From DATGZX01 sp035296965 (GTDB lineage Bacteria; Planctomycetota; Planctomycetia; Gemmatales; Gemmataceae): a stretch of DNA of 21,863 nucleotides. The stretch is from assembly GCA_035296965.1 (NCBI GenBank), contig DATGZX010000373.1:1-21863 (forward strand). Direction: 5' to 3'. Positions 1-8,430 of the stretch are shown here, one piece after another. The notes under the pieces are model-generated. The model ran no database searches. It was given only the letters and a program-made list of their open reading frames with translations, and was not told the origin of the DNA. The position numbers were made by a program, and so were the translations under genes. Position 1 is the first letter of the stretch, and every line of letters starts with the position of its first letter.

Positions 1-203
1 AGGAAACCGCCCGCCAAAACTGGAGCACCGCAGAAGGGCCATATCAGGATATTACGGATCTGTATATTCGCAGCCGCGTGTCCCAGGCTGACGCAACCAT
101 CGCGCCCACAACGTCTTGGGTGCGACAGTGCCATTCCTACGATGTCACCTTTTCTGTCCCCCTCATTACCATCCATCCGCCAATGTGGCACGACTCCGCC
201 GAA

Positions 204-1310
204 TCATCGGCCCGCATGAGCCATTTCCCGACTTACAGATTCCAGGCCAGTTCTGTGCGGCTGCCAATCGGGCCAGCTTTCTACCGGGCTCACGTCCTGT
301 GGGACATCAGCATGTTGGGCCGACGGTACTGAGCCTACGAGTCCTTCAAGATTGAGAAGACTCACGCCATCAGCCATCACTACTAACAGCCACCGGTTGT
401 CCACGAGGTTTGCGTCTACGGTTTCAAGGAGTACGGCCTTCACTGGAGTGGGCCTCGAGCCAATTGGCTCGTTGGCAAGGAATCGCCGACCTAGGGCAGC
501 CAGTACGTAGATCGCCCTGCTCGTTAGGAGAATCAGATTGCCGTCATAATTGAAGACGCGGTATGCGGTCCCCTTAATTTCATCGTACTTGATGGTCGTG
601 GGCTTCGGGTCGTGAAAGGCGTCCCGAGAAAGGATAAGCGTGCAGTCGCTGCTTACTGCGGCAATGGCGGGGGCCTGAAGATTCTGCCCCAAGGAGCACA
701 CATCAACTACGTCAAGGCCGGGGTAAGTGAGTGAACTCACGAACCCTGCCCCCTCCGACGGAAAAGGCATAGCTGCCACTCCGTTAATGCGTGTGGCGCA
801 TACCAACAGCTCGCCGCCAGGGGAGGAAATGTTAATAACCTTGTAGAAATCGAAACGCTCGTTCGGCACTCTTCTAATCGTCACCGGCTGCTGTTCTCCA
901 GCCGATGGTTTGACCATCATTACTCCGCTACGTCCGAGCGGCGCAACGCAATAGCCCGAGAGGGTGGCGATGACTCCGTGTGCACCAGCCGGGAATATGG
1001 AACGAAATCCTTTGCCGTTGACAGACTGCTGAGAAACGAAGACCACTTCGCACCTGGTGCTGAGGGCGATCAAGTCGTTCAGAAACGCGATTCCATTGAT
1101 TGCCTCGTTCGATGGTATCGGAGAATCTTTAAACCTCCCGGTGGGGATCAGTTCCTCATTCGTCAAAAGTATTCTGCCGTCTTCGGAACCAAAACATAAC
1201 TCCCCAGTCTTGCGGCCCGGACCGGCCCAGGAAACGTCGAAATCGCGGAATCTCCTTATGCTCGTCTGGGTAAGGTCCTTCCCACTCCAACCGGAAGAAT
1301 TCTGGCTCAT
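204..1310 (-). CDS. Unrecognised protein, possibly beta-propeller-like
   Basis: 368 residues. I do not recognise the family. There is no signal peptide or membrane segment. The chain has recurring short hydrophobic strands ending in small/Asp-Gly turns (FGSEDGRILLT near residue 42, AIAAVSSDCTLILS near 215, YDGNLILLTSRAIYVLA near 255, WLLVVMADGVSLLNLEG near 305). This spacing looks like blades of a degenerate beta-propeller, but that is inference without alignment. The ATG overlaps the stop of the upstream gene by four bases, so the two are probably translationally coupled and work together. The last ~45 residues are less protein-like and run antisense to an open frame entering from the left window edge, so the true C-terminus is slightly uncertain. 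No DNA-binding or catalytic motif is visible. Confidence 0.6.
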   Translation of the reverse strand: MSQNSSGWSGKDLTQTSIRRFRDFDVSWAGPGRKTGELCFGSEDGRILLTNEELIPTGRFKDSPIPSNEAINGIAFLNDLIALSTRCEVVFVSQQSVNGKGFRSIFPAGAHGVIATLSGYCVAPLGRSGVMMVKPSAGEQQPVTIRRVPNERFDFYKVINISSPGGELLVCATRINGVAAMPFPSEGAGFVSSLTYPGLDVVDVCSLGQNLQAPAIAAVSSDCTLILSRDAFHDPKPTTIKYDEIKGTAYRVFNYDGNLILLTSRAIYVLAALGRRFLANEPIGSRPTPVKAVLLETVDANLVDNRWLLVVMADGVSLLNLEGLVGSVPSAQHADVPQDVSPVESWPDWQPHRTGLESVSREMAHAGR

Positions 1311-1756
1311 GCGTGATCTCCCTTCAATAACCGCCGCCTATCACGGCGCGAGATTAAGCCAGCGTGAGCCATCCTGTCGAAGAGGCTTTTTGCCGGCCGC
1401 CCCTTCTCTCCACGCCGGTTCTCCGGTCCCAGGTCCACCAGAGGATAGAGAGGGTAACCGTGCCAGGCTTCGCCTGCCCTGGCGACCGGGAATTCAGCCA
1501 CTTGTTGATGCCACGTGCCAATGTACAGAAGGTTGCCCTCCTCACCCCGCAAGACTCCGTAGAGATTTCCATCCTGATCGGACAATTCATGCATGTCGGC
1601 CTGGTCAAAGACCGAAAACTCTTCTTCCATGCGGAGGCCCAGTAGCCACTGTGCGGCGTTCACGTCAGCACCATGGTGTTTAGGAGTAAATTGATATTGA
1701 TAGTTGCTGCGGGCAGTGCGCGTCCCGTGGACCACGGCTGTGGTTAGGGTAGGCAT
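1307..1756 (-). CDS. Unrecognised protein, partner of the downstream gene
   Basis: 149 residues from the chosen ATG at 1756, which has a purine-rich GAAGGGAA about 6 bases upstream. An in-frame ATG at 1813 would add 19 residues but lacks a Shine-Dalgarno sequence. The protein is soluble-looking, with a Trp-rich centre (AAQWLLGLRMEEEF, LLYIGTWHQQVAEF, EAWHGYPLYPLVDLG). The basic helical C-terminus ends LISRRDRRRLLKG. I do not know the family. It is the first gene of a two-gene unit; its TGA overlaps the start of the next gene (ATGA). This fits a small partner, chaperone, or inhibitor of the larger protein, but nothing in the sequence proves this. Confidence 0.6.
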   Translation of the reverse strand: MPTLTTAVVHGTRTARSNYQYQFTPKHHGADVNAAQWLLGLRMEEEFSVFDQADMHELSDQDGNLYGVLRGEEGNLLYIGTWHQQVAEFPVARAGEAWHGYPLYPLVDLGPENRRGEKGRPAKSLFDRMAHAGLISRRDRRRLLKGDHA

Positions 1757-1893
1757 TCCAGTTCCCTTCAACGCTTTGGGCGGCAGGAGTACAATTCCCG
1801 TTAGTGTTCGCATCCCAGCATTCTATCATCTGAAAAGGCGGGACATCGTGCTTTTACTTGCCCCAGCGACCGCCGAGGGTGACAATGCTTTCC

Positions 1894-1989
1894 ATGCCAC
1901 GCACTGCTCGCGCTTCCCAAGGTCGCTATTGCTACCGTGCACTCAACCGCGGTAACGGTCGCCGCACTGTCTTCCACAAGAATGGCGAC
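1894..1989 (+). pseudogene. N-terminal relic of a REP-associated tyrosine transposase
   Basis: The frame beginning MPRTARASQGRYCYRALN and continuing RGNGRRTVFHKNGD matches, from memory, the conserved start of RAYT/IS200-like transposases (pattern MPRxARxxxGxxYHxxNRxNxRxxxF). After about 32 residues the similarity ends. The HUH motif and catalytic Tyr that should follow are absent in all three plus frames before 2140. It is therefore a truncated, non-functional stump. RAYTs mobilise REP-type palindromes, and palindromic elements of that kind occur in this window (3182, 8334, 21214). A link between this stump and those elements is inference. The rest of the 1814-2139 gap shows nothing else. Confidence 0.45.
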
Positions 1990-2139
1990 CGGGGAAGTGC
2001 GATGGATCGCTGGGCGAAAGAGCCTCCAGCAACGCGGGTAGAACGATTACCAGCCCTCTGGTCACCGCTTGATGTCCTCCCGTGGAGAGGGTAGTATTCT
2101 TTCATTGCGGAAGTCTAGCGGATTTACCTTGGACTCGAG

Positions 2140-2226
2140 ATGGACAACATGATCGCTCGATGCCTTGTCGCCGCGGGGTTGATCACTGCTTTTTGCTACG
2201 CGCCCCGAGCGGCATATGGCGGGTGA
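2140..2226 (+). other. Signal-peptide ORF cut by in-frame TGA ahead of HEAT gene
   Basis: ATG at 2140 opens a 28-codon frame, MDNMIARCLVAAGLITAF then CYAPRAAYGG, followed by TGA at 2224-2226. It has a short N-region with Arg, a hydrophobic core and an AxA-like end, a typical Sec signal peptide. It is in the same frame as the HEAT-repeat ORF that follows, and the codons between TGA and 2305 are open (including LGRVLQEQINYQQTLRTLL). The simplest reading is one secreted protein of about 345 residues interrupted by a nonsense mutation or sequencing error. Confidence 0.55.
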
Positions 2227-2304
2227 GGCCCCCGCGGGTGTGTCCCGGACGGACTCGGTCGAGTTCTCCAAGAGCAGATCAATTATCAACAAACCTTACG
2301 TACG

Positions 2305-3180
2305 TTGCTCCAGCGGGACTATGGCGCAGACGAAGACGCGTTGCGCGCCGCGCTCACGAGCAAGAGCAGCACGGAGCGGCTTGCCGCGACTTACGTCGTT
2401 GGAGAGCGCCAGCTCCCCTGGACGGCCGATCTCATCGCCCGCTTAACGGACTCGAACCCGCTCGTGCGCCAGGCAGCCCGGCGCAGCCTCGTCGTCTTGA
2501 GCTACTTCACCATCCAGGCAGAGAAGTTAGACGGTTCCTCGACCGGCGACAAGACGGCCGGTCAGCGCGCGATTGTGGACTTCGGGCCCAAGTTGGCGGA
2601 TGACAAGACCGCCCGAAAAAAGGCTGCAAAGAATTGGCAGGACTGGTGGAACGATCACGGCGGCAACGCTCCATCGAACGTGTCCGCATTACGGGCCGTT
2701 CGCATAGAAGAAGAGCCGGACGCCAAAGCCGCCCGGCTCAGTGCCGATCTCGTCTTCGCCCCGGCGGAGCGCCAGGCTCAGCTGCTGGACCGATATCGCG
2801 AAGCAAAAGGCATCGTTTACACCGAGGCGCTGGCCAATGCGCTCCCTCAATTGGACGGCGCGATTCTGCAGAAGACTCGTGATTCCTTGGCGGAGCGCCT
2901 TTCACGCATGACGGCCGCAACTTTACGCGGCCGGCTCAGCGATCCGAGGGCTGAGCTGCGCCGGGCAGCCGCTCTCGGCTGGTCCATGAAGGAAGACCGT
3001 GCCGCCATTCCCGAGCTCATTCCCCTGCTGGCGGATCCGGACGATTTCGTCGTCCGCGGCGTAAGGGCAGCGCTACGGAGCCTCACAGGTCAAGACTTCG
3101 GCCCCGCCCGCGCTGCCCCGCTTGCAGAAGGCACCGCGGCGATCGCTGCCTGGAAATCGTGGTGGCAGCAGCAGCCCTAA
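2305..3180 (+). CDS. HEAT-repeat protein, originally secreted; 5' end broken
   Basis: 291 residues from a TTG; the open frame extends back to 2227, where an in-frame TGA separates it from a signal peptide beginning at 2140. TTG 2305 has no ribosome-binding site and is unlikely to be the native start. The protein consists of helical HEAT-type repeats: STERLAATYVVGERQL, DSNPLVRQAARRSLVVLS, DPRAELRRAAALGWSM, DPDDFVVRGVRAALRSLTG. Two repeats end in a Trp-rich helix (KKAAKNWQDWWNDH and AAIAAWKSWWQQQ), a style common in planctomycete secreted HEAT proteins. HEAT solenoids bind other proteins; no enzyme motif is seen. It is the only convincing intact plus-strand gene body here. It stands alone, with a palindromic element starting two bases after its stop codon. 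It may be a pseudogene. Confidence 0.7.
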   Translation: MLQRDYGADEDALRAALTSKSSTERLAATYVVGERQLPWTADLIARLTDSNPLVRQAARRSLVVLSYFTIQAEKLDGSSTGDKTAGQRAIVDFGPKLADDKTARKKAAKNWQDWWNDHGGNAPSNVSALRAVRIEEEPDAKAARLSADLVFAPAERQAQLLDRYREAKGIVYTEALANALPQLDGAILQKTRDSLAERLSRMTAATLRGRLSDPRAELRRAAALGWSMKEDRAAIPELIPLLADPDDFVVRGVRAALRSLTGQDFGPARAAPLAEGTAAIAAWKSWWQQQP

Positions 3181-3181
3181 T

Positions 3182-3278
3182 CGACCGTAAAGGGGACGTA
3201 TCTATTTATTGACACGGCGCCATGCCCGCCAACGGCGCGGCAGCGCGCCGGATAAATAGATGCGTCCCCTTTGCTTTC
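3182..3278 (+). repeat. 97-bp REP/MITE-like element, copy 1
   Basis: A 97-bp unit, 94/97 identical to a second same-orientation copy at 8334-8430. Its ends form an imperfect 22-bp inverted repeat (AAAGGGGACGTATCTATTTA at the left against its near-complement at the right, 20/22 matching). The centre is GC-rich with further small palindromes (GGCGCC; CGCC-AAC-GGCG). It has no coding capacity. It follows the stop codon of the HEAT gene and could act as a hairpin terminator for it. The size and structure fit a REP/BIME or MITE moved in trans. Confidence 0.85.
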
Positions 3279-3422
3279 CTCATGCGGACAGCCAAACCAG
3301 GCTACTCCGCTGGGGCCGGCTCCGACACCGATGCGTTTTCGTGATCTTTCGATGCATCGCTCGGGCACTGACTGATCCCACTCGGAAGCACTCGCGCCCT
3401 TCCTCGGGCTGACCGCACCTGC

Positions 3423-6400
3423 TTACTTGCTGGCGGGCGTTTTTGGTTTTGCCAGCAGCGCTTCTGCCTCGTGTAGGAGAGCCTGCGCTTCGGCATTTTG
3501 CGCCCAGCGAGGATCTTTCATTCGCTCTCGCAGGCGCTGGAACTCGGCCTGGGCTTCCTTGGCGTGGCCAAGTTGCTGGTGCGTCATGGCGAGAAAGGCG
3601 ATATCGGAAGGGATTGAGCCTTTGAACTGCGTCTTATTGATCGGATCCGAGCGCAGGAGTATCTCCAGCGACTTCTCAAAATTGCCGAGTCGATAGTAGG
3701 CCACTCCCTGCGTATTCAGGTAATTCCCATTCTTGGGTTCGAGCTGGCAGGCTTCCTCGCTGTAGCGCAGTGCCTTTCGATAGCCAGGGATCTCACGGCC
3801 AGGCAGCTTCACCAGTTCCCAGGCGCGTAGATTAAGTCTCTCAAAAGTAATCTTTTTGCCGGCGATGTAATAGTCAGGCTTCACCAGTTCCCAGGCGAGG
3901 TAATTAAGTACCTCCGGGTTTTCTGGATACGTCTGGGCGACAGTGATGGCTTGCTGTCGGCGGGATGGACTCATGCCGGGTAATGTTCGCAACCGTTCCA
4001 GGACTTCGGCACGCAGGGGGATATATCTGAAGAGATTAGCCACCATTTGATTGGTTGCCCGACGGTGCTGTATTTCGGGAGAGACGCTCGTCGCCTCCCA
4101 TAGATGGATAGAACCGTCGGTGCTCGCTGATGCCAGGCGCTGGCCGACCGGGCTGAACGCCACGCTCTCGACCACACCGGGATGGCCCTTGAGGGAGAAC
4201 AGCTCCTTGCCGCTCGCGCTGTCCCAAATCTTCACCGTTTGGTCCTCGCTCCCCGAAGCCAGGCGCTGGCCGTCCGGGCTGAACGCCACGCTCATGACAA
4301 TACCGGCATGGCCCTTGAGGGAGAACAGCTCCTTGCCGGTCGCGCTGTCCCAGATCTTCACTGTTTTGTCCTGACCCCCCGAAGCCAGGCGCTGGCCGTC
4401 CCGGCTGAACGCCACGCTCGTGACCCAATCAGCATGGCCTTTGAGAGAGAACAGCTCCTTGCGGGTCACGCTGTCCCAGATCTTCACCGTCTTGTCAAAG
4501 CTTCCCGATGCCAGGCGTAGCCCGTCCGGGCTGAACGCCACGCTCAAGACCATACCGTTATGTCCCTTGAGGGAGAACAGCTCCTTGCCGGTCACGCTGT
4601 CCCAAATCTTCACCGTCTGGTCCTCGCTCCCCGACGCCACGCGCAGGCCGTCCGGGCTGAACGCCACGCTCAAGACCATACCGTTATGTCCCTTGAGGGA
4701 GAACAGCTCCTTGCCGGTCACGCTGTCCCAGATCTTCACCATTCTGTCAGTACTCGCTGAAGCCAGGCGTTGGCCGTCCGGGCTGAACGCCACGCTACGG
4801 ACCGGACCGGCATGGCCCATGAGGGCGAACAGCTCCTTGCCCGTCGTGCTGTCCCAGATCTTCACCGTCTTGTCATTGCTCCCCGAGGCCAGGCGCTGGC
4901 CGTCCGGGCTAAACGCCACGCTCGTAACCTGATCGGTATGTCCCTTGAGGGCGAATAGCTCCTTGCCGGTCGCGCTGTCCCAGATCTTCACCGCCTTCTC
5001 CCTGCCCCCCAATGCTAGCCGCTGGCCGTCCGGACTGAACGCCATGCTCCAGACCGGACCCTGATGGCCCTTGAGGGCGAACAGCTCCTTGCCGCTCGCG
5101 CTGTCCCAGATTTTCACCGTACTGTCACCGCTCCCCGAAGCCAGGCGCTGGCCGTCAGGGCTGAACGCCACGCTCGTTACGACATCGCTATGGCCCTTGA
5201 GGGAGAACAACTCCTTGCTGGCCGCGCTGTCCCAGATCTTCATCGTCTGGTCCCAACTCCCCGAAGCCAGCCGCTGGCCGTCCGGGCTGAACGCCACGCT
5301 CGTGACCCCAGCGGCATGGCCCTTGAGGGTGAACAGCTCCTTGCCGCTCGCGCTGTCCCAGATCTTCACCGTCTTGTCCCAGCTTGCCGAAGCCAGGCGC
5401 TGGCCGTCCGGGCTAAACGCCACGCTCGTAACCAGATCGGTATGGCCCTTGAGGGCGAATAGCTCCTTGCCGGTCGCGCTGTCCCAGATCTTCACCATTC
5501 TGTCAGAACTCGCTGAAGCCAGGCGTTGGCCGTCCGGGCTGAACGCCACGCTCGTGACTGGACCGTCATGGCCCTTGAGGGAGAACAGCTCCTTGCCGGT
5601 CACACTGTCCCAAATCTTCACCGTCTGGTCCTCGCTCCCCGAAGCCAGGCGCTGGCCGTCCAGGCTGAACGCCACGCTCTGGACCCAATTGGTATGGCCA
5701 AAGAGGGTCAGTTCGTCGGGATGGCACAAGCGGGACAAGTAGTACCACTCGAACCCACGCAGCTCTCTGCCGCTCGCTTCCTTGGGAACCTCCTCAAGCA
5801 ACTCCCGGGCACGAGGGACATTCTCCTCTTCCCAGGCACGCTGAGCCAGATTCATGCCATCGGCATAAGCGATGACCCGCGCATCATCACGCTGTTTGTC
5901 TGACTCGGCCTTGGCTTCCAAGGCATCTTGCTTCGCCGCATCCGAGGCAATTCGTTGCCGGTTAGCTTCTTGCCCGGCCCGAGTAGCAACCTCTTCGGCC
6001 GACGTGGCCCAAACCGCCAGCAATGCGCTAGTAACCAGGCCTGCGACCAACAGGACCACGAACGCCGCTGCCGTCGCAAGTGCCTTTTTGTACTTGCGCG
6101 CAAATTTGCGTAGCCGATAAGTTGAACTCGGCGGACACGCCTCCACGGGCTCATCAGCCAAGTGATTCTCCAGATCGCGGGCCACCCCGCTGGCCGTGTC
6201 GTAGCGCCGAGACCGGTCCTTTTCCAGACACTTCATCACGATCCAGTCCAGCTCGCCGCGCACCAAGCCCGGCAGCTTTGCGGGATCTGTCTGCCGCTGC
6301 TGCGAGATCAAAGGCAACGACTCCTTGGAGCTGCTCAAGCGCAGGCTCGGCTTGGGCGGCTCTTCTTCCTGGATCTGCATCAGGATGGCCGCAACGGCCG

Positions 6401-7280
6401 CTCCCTGCAAGCGCTTCATGTCTAGCGGTGTCGTTCCCGTAAGCAGCTCATAGAGCAGCACTCCCAGAGAATAAATATCGCTGCGGGTGTCGATGTCCTG
6501 GTTGTTCAGCTCCGCCTGCTCGGGACTCATGTACTCCAGCGTGCCGATCATGGCCCCGAACTCGGTAAACATGGTTCGCTCGGTCAGCCGCTGGCCTGTC
6601 GCCTTGGCAACGCCAAAGTCGATCACCTTGACCACCGGTTTGCCGTCGTAGGGGGCGATCAGCACGTTGGACGGCTTGATGTCTCGATGAATGATGCCCT
6701 TTTGGTGAGCGTGTTGCAGCGCCTGGCAGACTTGAACGAACAATTCTAGCCGCTGCCCGAGCGGCAAGCGCTGGGCGTCACAATACTTAGTGATTGGCAT
6801 CCCCTTGACGAGCTCCATTACGAAGTAGGGCCTGCCGGTGTCCGTGCTGCCAGCGTCCAGTACTTTGGCAATATGGGGATGATCCATGAGGGCCAGGGCC
6901 TGGCGCTCGGCCTCAAAACGGGCGATGATGGGGGCAGAATCCATACCGGCACGGATGACCTTGAGGGCAACGATCCGGCGGACTGGCTCGATCTGCTCGG
7001 CCATCCATACCGAGCCCATGCCCCCTTCGCCGATTTGTTGCAAGAGCTTATAGGGTCCAAAACGCGTGCCGGGCATTTCCGTGCCGGGCGGTTCCTCGCC
7101 AGTGGCAGGTGGTTGGGTAGTACGGCTGTGAAGAAAACTGCCGGCCTGGTCGTGCGCGTGCAGCAGCGACTCGACTTCCCGGCGCAGCTCGTGGTTTGAG
7201 CCACAGGCCTGGTCGAGGTAGGCCGCGCGGTGCTCGGGGGACAATTTGACGGCGGCCTTGAAGATTCCGGTATCGGACAT
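3423..7280 (-). CDS. Ser/Thr protein kinase, membrane-anchored, with 13 WD40 repeats
   Basis: 1285 residues. An N-terminal helical module (residues 1-50, with DQACG and LLHAHD) is followed by a Hanks-type kinase domain at ~77-375. The kinase has glycine loop GEGGMG 84-89, lysine K107, catalytic HRD 198-200, DFG 221-223 and SPEQ at ~252, so it should be active. One membrane helix lies at ~401-423, then a charged Ala-rich coiled coil (425-475). Thirteen WD40 repeats follow (~528-1073), mostly 42 residues each, ending KIWDS. The C-terminus has TPR-like helices (~1145-1275). The kinase is predicted cytoplasmic and the WD40/TPR part outside the membrane, where it would serve as sensor or scaffold. 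An ECF sigma gene ends 74 bases upstream on the same strand, making a sigma-kinase unit in which the kinase may control the sigma factor, as in the EcfP/PknT pair of Vibrio. Confidence 0.95.
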   Translation of the reverse strand: MSDTGIFKAAVKLSPEHRAAYLDQACGSNHELRREVESLLHAHDQAGSFLHSRTTQPPATGEEPPGTEMPGTRFGPYKLLQQIGEGGMGSVWMAEQIEPVRRIVALKVIRAGMDSAPIIARFEAERQALALMDHPHIAKVLDAGSTDTGRPYFVMELVKGMPITKYCDAQRLPLGQRLELFVQVCQALQHAHQKGIIHRDIKPSNVLIAPYDGKPVVKVIDFGVAKATGQRLTERTMFTEFGAMIGTLEYMSPEQAELNNQDIDTRSDIYSLGVLLYELLTGTTPLDMKRLQGAAVAAILMQIQEEEPPKPSLRLSSSKESLPLISQQRQTDPAKLPGLVRGELDWIVMKCLEKDRSRRYDTASGVARDLENHLADEPVEACPPSSTYRLRKFARKYKKALATAAAFVVLLVAGLVTSALLAVWATSAEEVATRAGQEANRQRIASDAAKQDALEAKAESDKQRDDARVIAYADGMNLAQRAWEEENVPRARELLEEVPKEASGRELRGFEWYYLSRLCHPDELTLFGHTNWVQSVAFSLDGQRLASGSEDQTVKIWDSVTGKELFSLKGHDGPVTSVAFSPDGQRLASASSDRMVKIWDSATGKELFALKGHTDLVTSVAFSPDGQRLASASWDKTVKIWDSASGKELFTLKGHAAGVTSVAFSPDGQRLASGSWDQTMKIWDSAASKELFSLKGHSDVVTSVAFSPDGQRLASGSGDSTVKIWDSASGKELFALKGHQGPVWSMAFSPDGQRLALGGREKAVKIWDSATGKELFALKGHTDQVTSVAFSPDGQRLASGSNDKTVKIWDSTTGKELFALMGHAGPVRSVAFSPDGQRLASASTDRMVKIWDSVTGKELFSLKGHNGMVLSVAFSPDGLRVASGSEDQTVKIWDSVTGKELFSLKGHNGMVLSVAFSPDGLRLASGSFDKTVKIWDSVTRKELFSLKGHADWVTSVAFSRDGQRLASGGQDKTVKIWDSATGKELFSLKGHAGIVMSVAFSPDGQRLASGSEDQTVKIWDSASGKELFSLKGHPGVVESVAFSPVGQRLASASTDGSIHLWEATSVSPEIQHRRATNQMVANLFRYIPLRAEVLERLRTLPGMSPSRRQQAITVAQTYPENPEVLNYLAWELVKPDYYIAGKKITFERLNLRAWELVKLPGREIPGYRKALRYSEEACQLEPKNGNYLNTQGVAYYRLGNFEKSLEILLRSDPINKTQFKGSIPSDIAFLAMTHQQLGHAKEAQAEFQRLRERMKDPRWAQNAEAQALLHEAEALLAKPKTPASK
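4063..5699 (-). repeat. 126-bp tandem repeat array encoding WD40 blades
   Basis: Thirteen tandem units inside the kinase gene, almost all exactly 126 bp (42 codons), with long stretches of identity at DNA level around the codons for VAFSPDGQRLAS, VKIWDS and GKELF. Variation is concentrated at the start of each unit (residues after KGH) and just before VKIWD. Two neighbouring units around 4547 and 4673 are nearly identical over their whole length, pointing to recent duplication or gene conversion. Confidence 0.9.
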
Positions 7281-7354
7281 GGTATTCTCCTTCGCTTGGA
7301 TGGTCTCTTATCATCCAATGCGAGAACGGAGAGCAAAACCCCGGTGACTTTTTT

Positions 7355-7939
7355 TCAGCCTGGCTTGTTTATTTCCTCATCCCGGAGCCACTGCCGGCGC
7401 AGCCAAGCCTTGGCGTAGGTCCAATCCTCTTCCGCCGTTGCCGGGGCGACACCCAGGATCTGAGCCGCCTCGGCCATCGTGCAACCGAGAAAGTAGCGGA
7501 GTTTGACCAGCTCAGCCTTGCGGGGCGACTTCTGTGCCAGCCGATCCAGGGATTCGTGAACAGCCATGACTTCGAGCGGGTCGCGGGGGTTGGCGACCGG
7601 GAAGTCATCCAGGTCCGCCTCCCGGTGGACCAAGCCGCCGCCACGTTTGCCGCTCAGTTTGCGACGGGCGTTGTCGATGAGGATGCGCCGCATGGCCTCG
7701 GCGGCGGCGGCGAAGAAGTGGCCGCGGCTGTCCCAGTTCTGGACTTTGTCCACGTCCACCAGCCGGAGATACGCCTCGTGGACCAAGGCTGTGGGCTGGA
7801 GCGTTTGGCCGACTTTCTCGCTCGCCATTCTCTGGGCAGCGAGTTTGCGCAGCTCGGCGTAGACCAACGGCAGCAATTGATTGGTGGCATGAGGATCGCC
7901 TTGCTGGATGGCGATCAGGACGCGTGTCACTTCACTCAT
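7355..7939 (-). CDS. ECF RNA polymerase sigma factor, TIGR02999-like
   Basis: 194 residues from ATG 7939. A GTG at 7960 would add seven residues, but MSEVTRVL is the usual family start. Region 2 covers roughly residues 8-90 with the family signature LLPLVYAELRKLAAQRM, TLQPTALVHEAYLRLV and HFFAAAAEAMRRILIDNARRK. Region 4 (~125-190) has KAELVKLRYFLG and the helix-turn-helix MAEAAQILGVAPATAEEDW, ending in the typical YAKAWLRRQW. It directs RNA polymerase to a specific promoter set. No anti-sigma factor gene is adjacent; instead the WD40 kinase starts 74 bases downstream on the same strand, which suggests control by phosphorylation rather than sequestration (inference). The 5' region up to 8258 shows no other gene; I could not assign a promoter confidently. 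Confidence 0.93.
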   Translation of the reverse strand: MSEVTRVLIAIQQGDPHATNQLLPLVYAELRKLAAQRMASEKVGQTLQPTALVHEAYLRLVDVDKVQNWDSRGHFFAAAAEAMRRILIDNARRKLSGKRGGGLVHREADLDDFPVANPRDPLEVMAVHESLDRLAQKSPRKAELVKLRYFLGCTMAEAAQILGVAPATAEEDWTYAKAWLRRQWLRDEEINKPG

Positions 7940-8258
7940 GCGCTTAAGATTAACCGCCACGACAAGCTTCTGCCAGTCGCTGAGACCTCGTGCGAGGACG
8001 CGAGACCACTGCCATCATTGGCAGGCGAAAGGAATAGACTCATTTATTGCGGTTTGGAGCCATCATTCCGCACGCACTTCGGCGCAGGTGTGGTACTCGC
8101 GTGATCGCGTCGCATGCACCTATTGCTAATCAGCAGAGCTGCCTCCGAAGAACGACGACTTCACGCACGGCCGAGCCCCAAGAAGGCGCGTCGGTGCGTC
8201 GGGACCGAGGCGTGCAGAATGACTAGCGAAACCAATATCTGCCAATGTCTAGCACACC

Positions 8259-8330
8259 TTAGCGTGGCTTCGCCAGCGCTTGCTGTAGAAACGTCGCGAT
8301 CTCTTCGGCCAGTTTCGGCGCTAGCGGCAC
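8259..8330 (-). pseudogene. Short C-terminal protein remnant beside the 97-bp element
   Basis: On the minus strand, directly downstream of the repeat element, a frame reads VPLAPKLAEEIATFLQQALA then KPR and TAA at 8261-8259. It looks like the amphipathic C-terminal helix of a real protein. Its upstream part is replaced by the 97-bp element. It may be the displaced end of the kinase stump on the other side of the element, or of an unrelated gene. The evidence is only sequence texture. Confidence 0.25.
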
Positions 8331-8333
8331 CGA

Positions 8334-8430
8334 CGACCGTAAAGGGGACGTATCTATTTATTGACACGGCGCCATGCCCGCCAACCGCGCGGCAGCGCAC
8401 CGAATAAATAGATGCGTCCCCTTTGCTTTC
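8334..8430 (+). repeat. 97-bp REP/MITE-like element, copy 2
   Basis: Same orientation as the copy at 3182-3278, differing at three positions only. The 22-bp terminal inverted repeats are intact. On its right side it abuts a kinase reading frame (minus strand), which is cut immediately after the residues KLIKGRE. On its left lies a short protein remnant. The element therefore lies at a gene-breaking junction. It could have inserted there, or it could mark a deletion between two copies. Confidence 0.85.

Noticed and set aside
3..332. Open plus frame entering from the left edge (reads ETARQNWSTAEGPYQDITD onward)
   Set aside because: It has no start in the window, overlaps the minus gene by 129 bases and has no family features. 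It could be a real C-terminus, but this cannot be decided here.
4063..5699. CRISPR-like periodicity
   Set aside because: The 126-bp period is coding WD40 repeats; there are no short direct repeats with unique spacers, and no cas genes are in the window.
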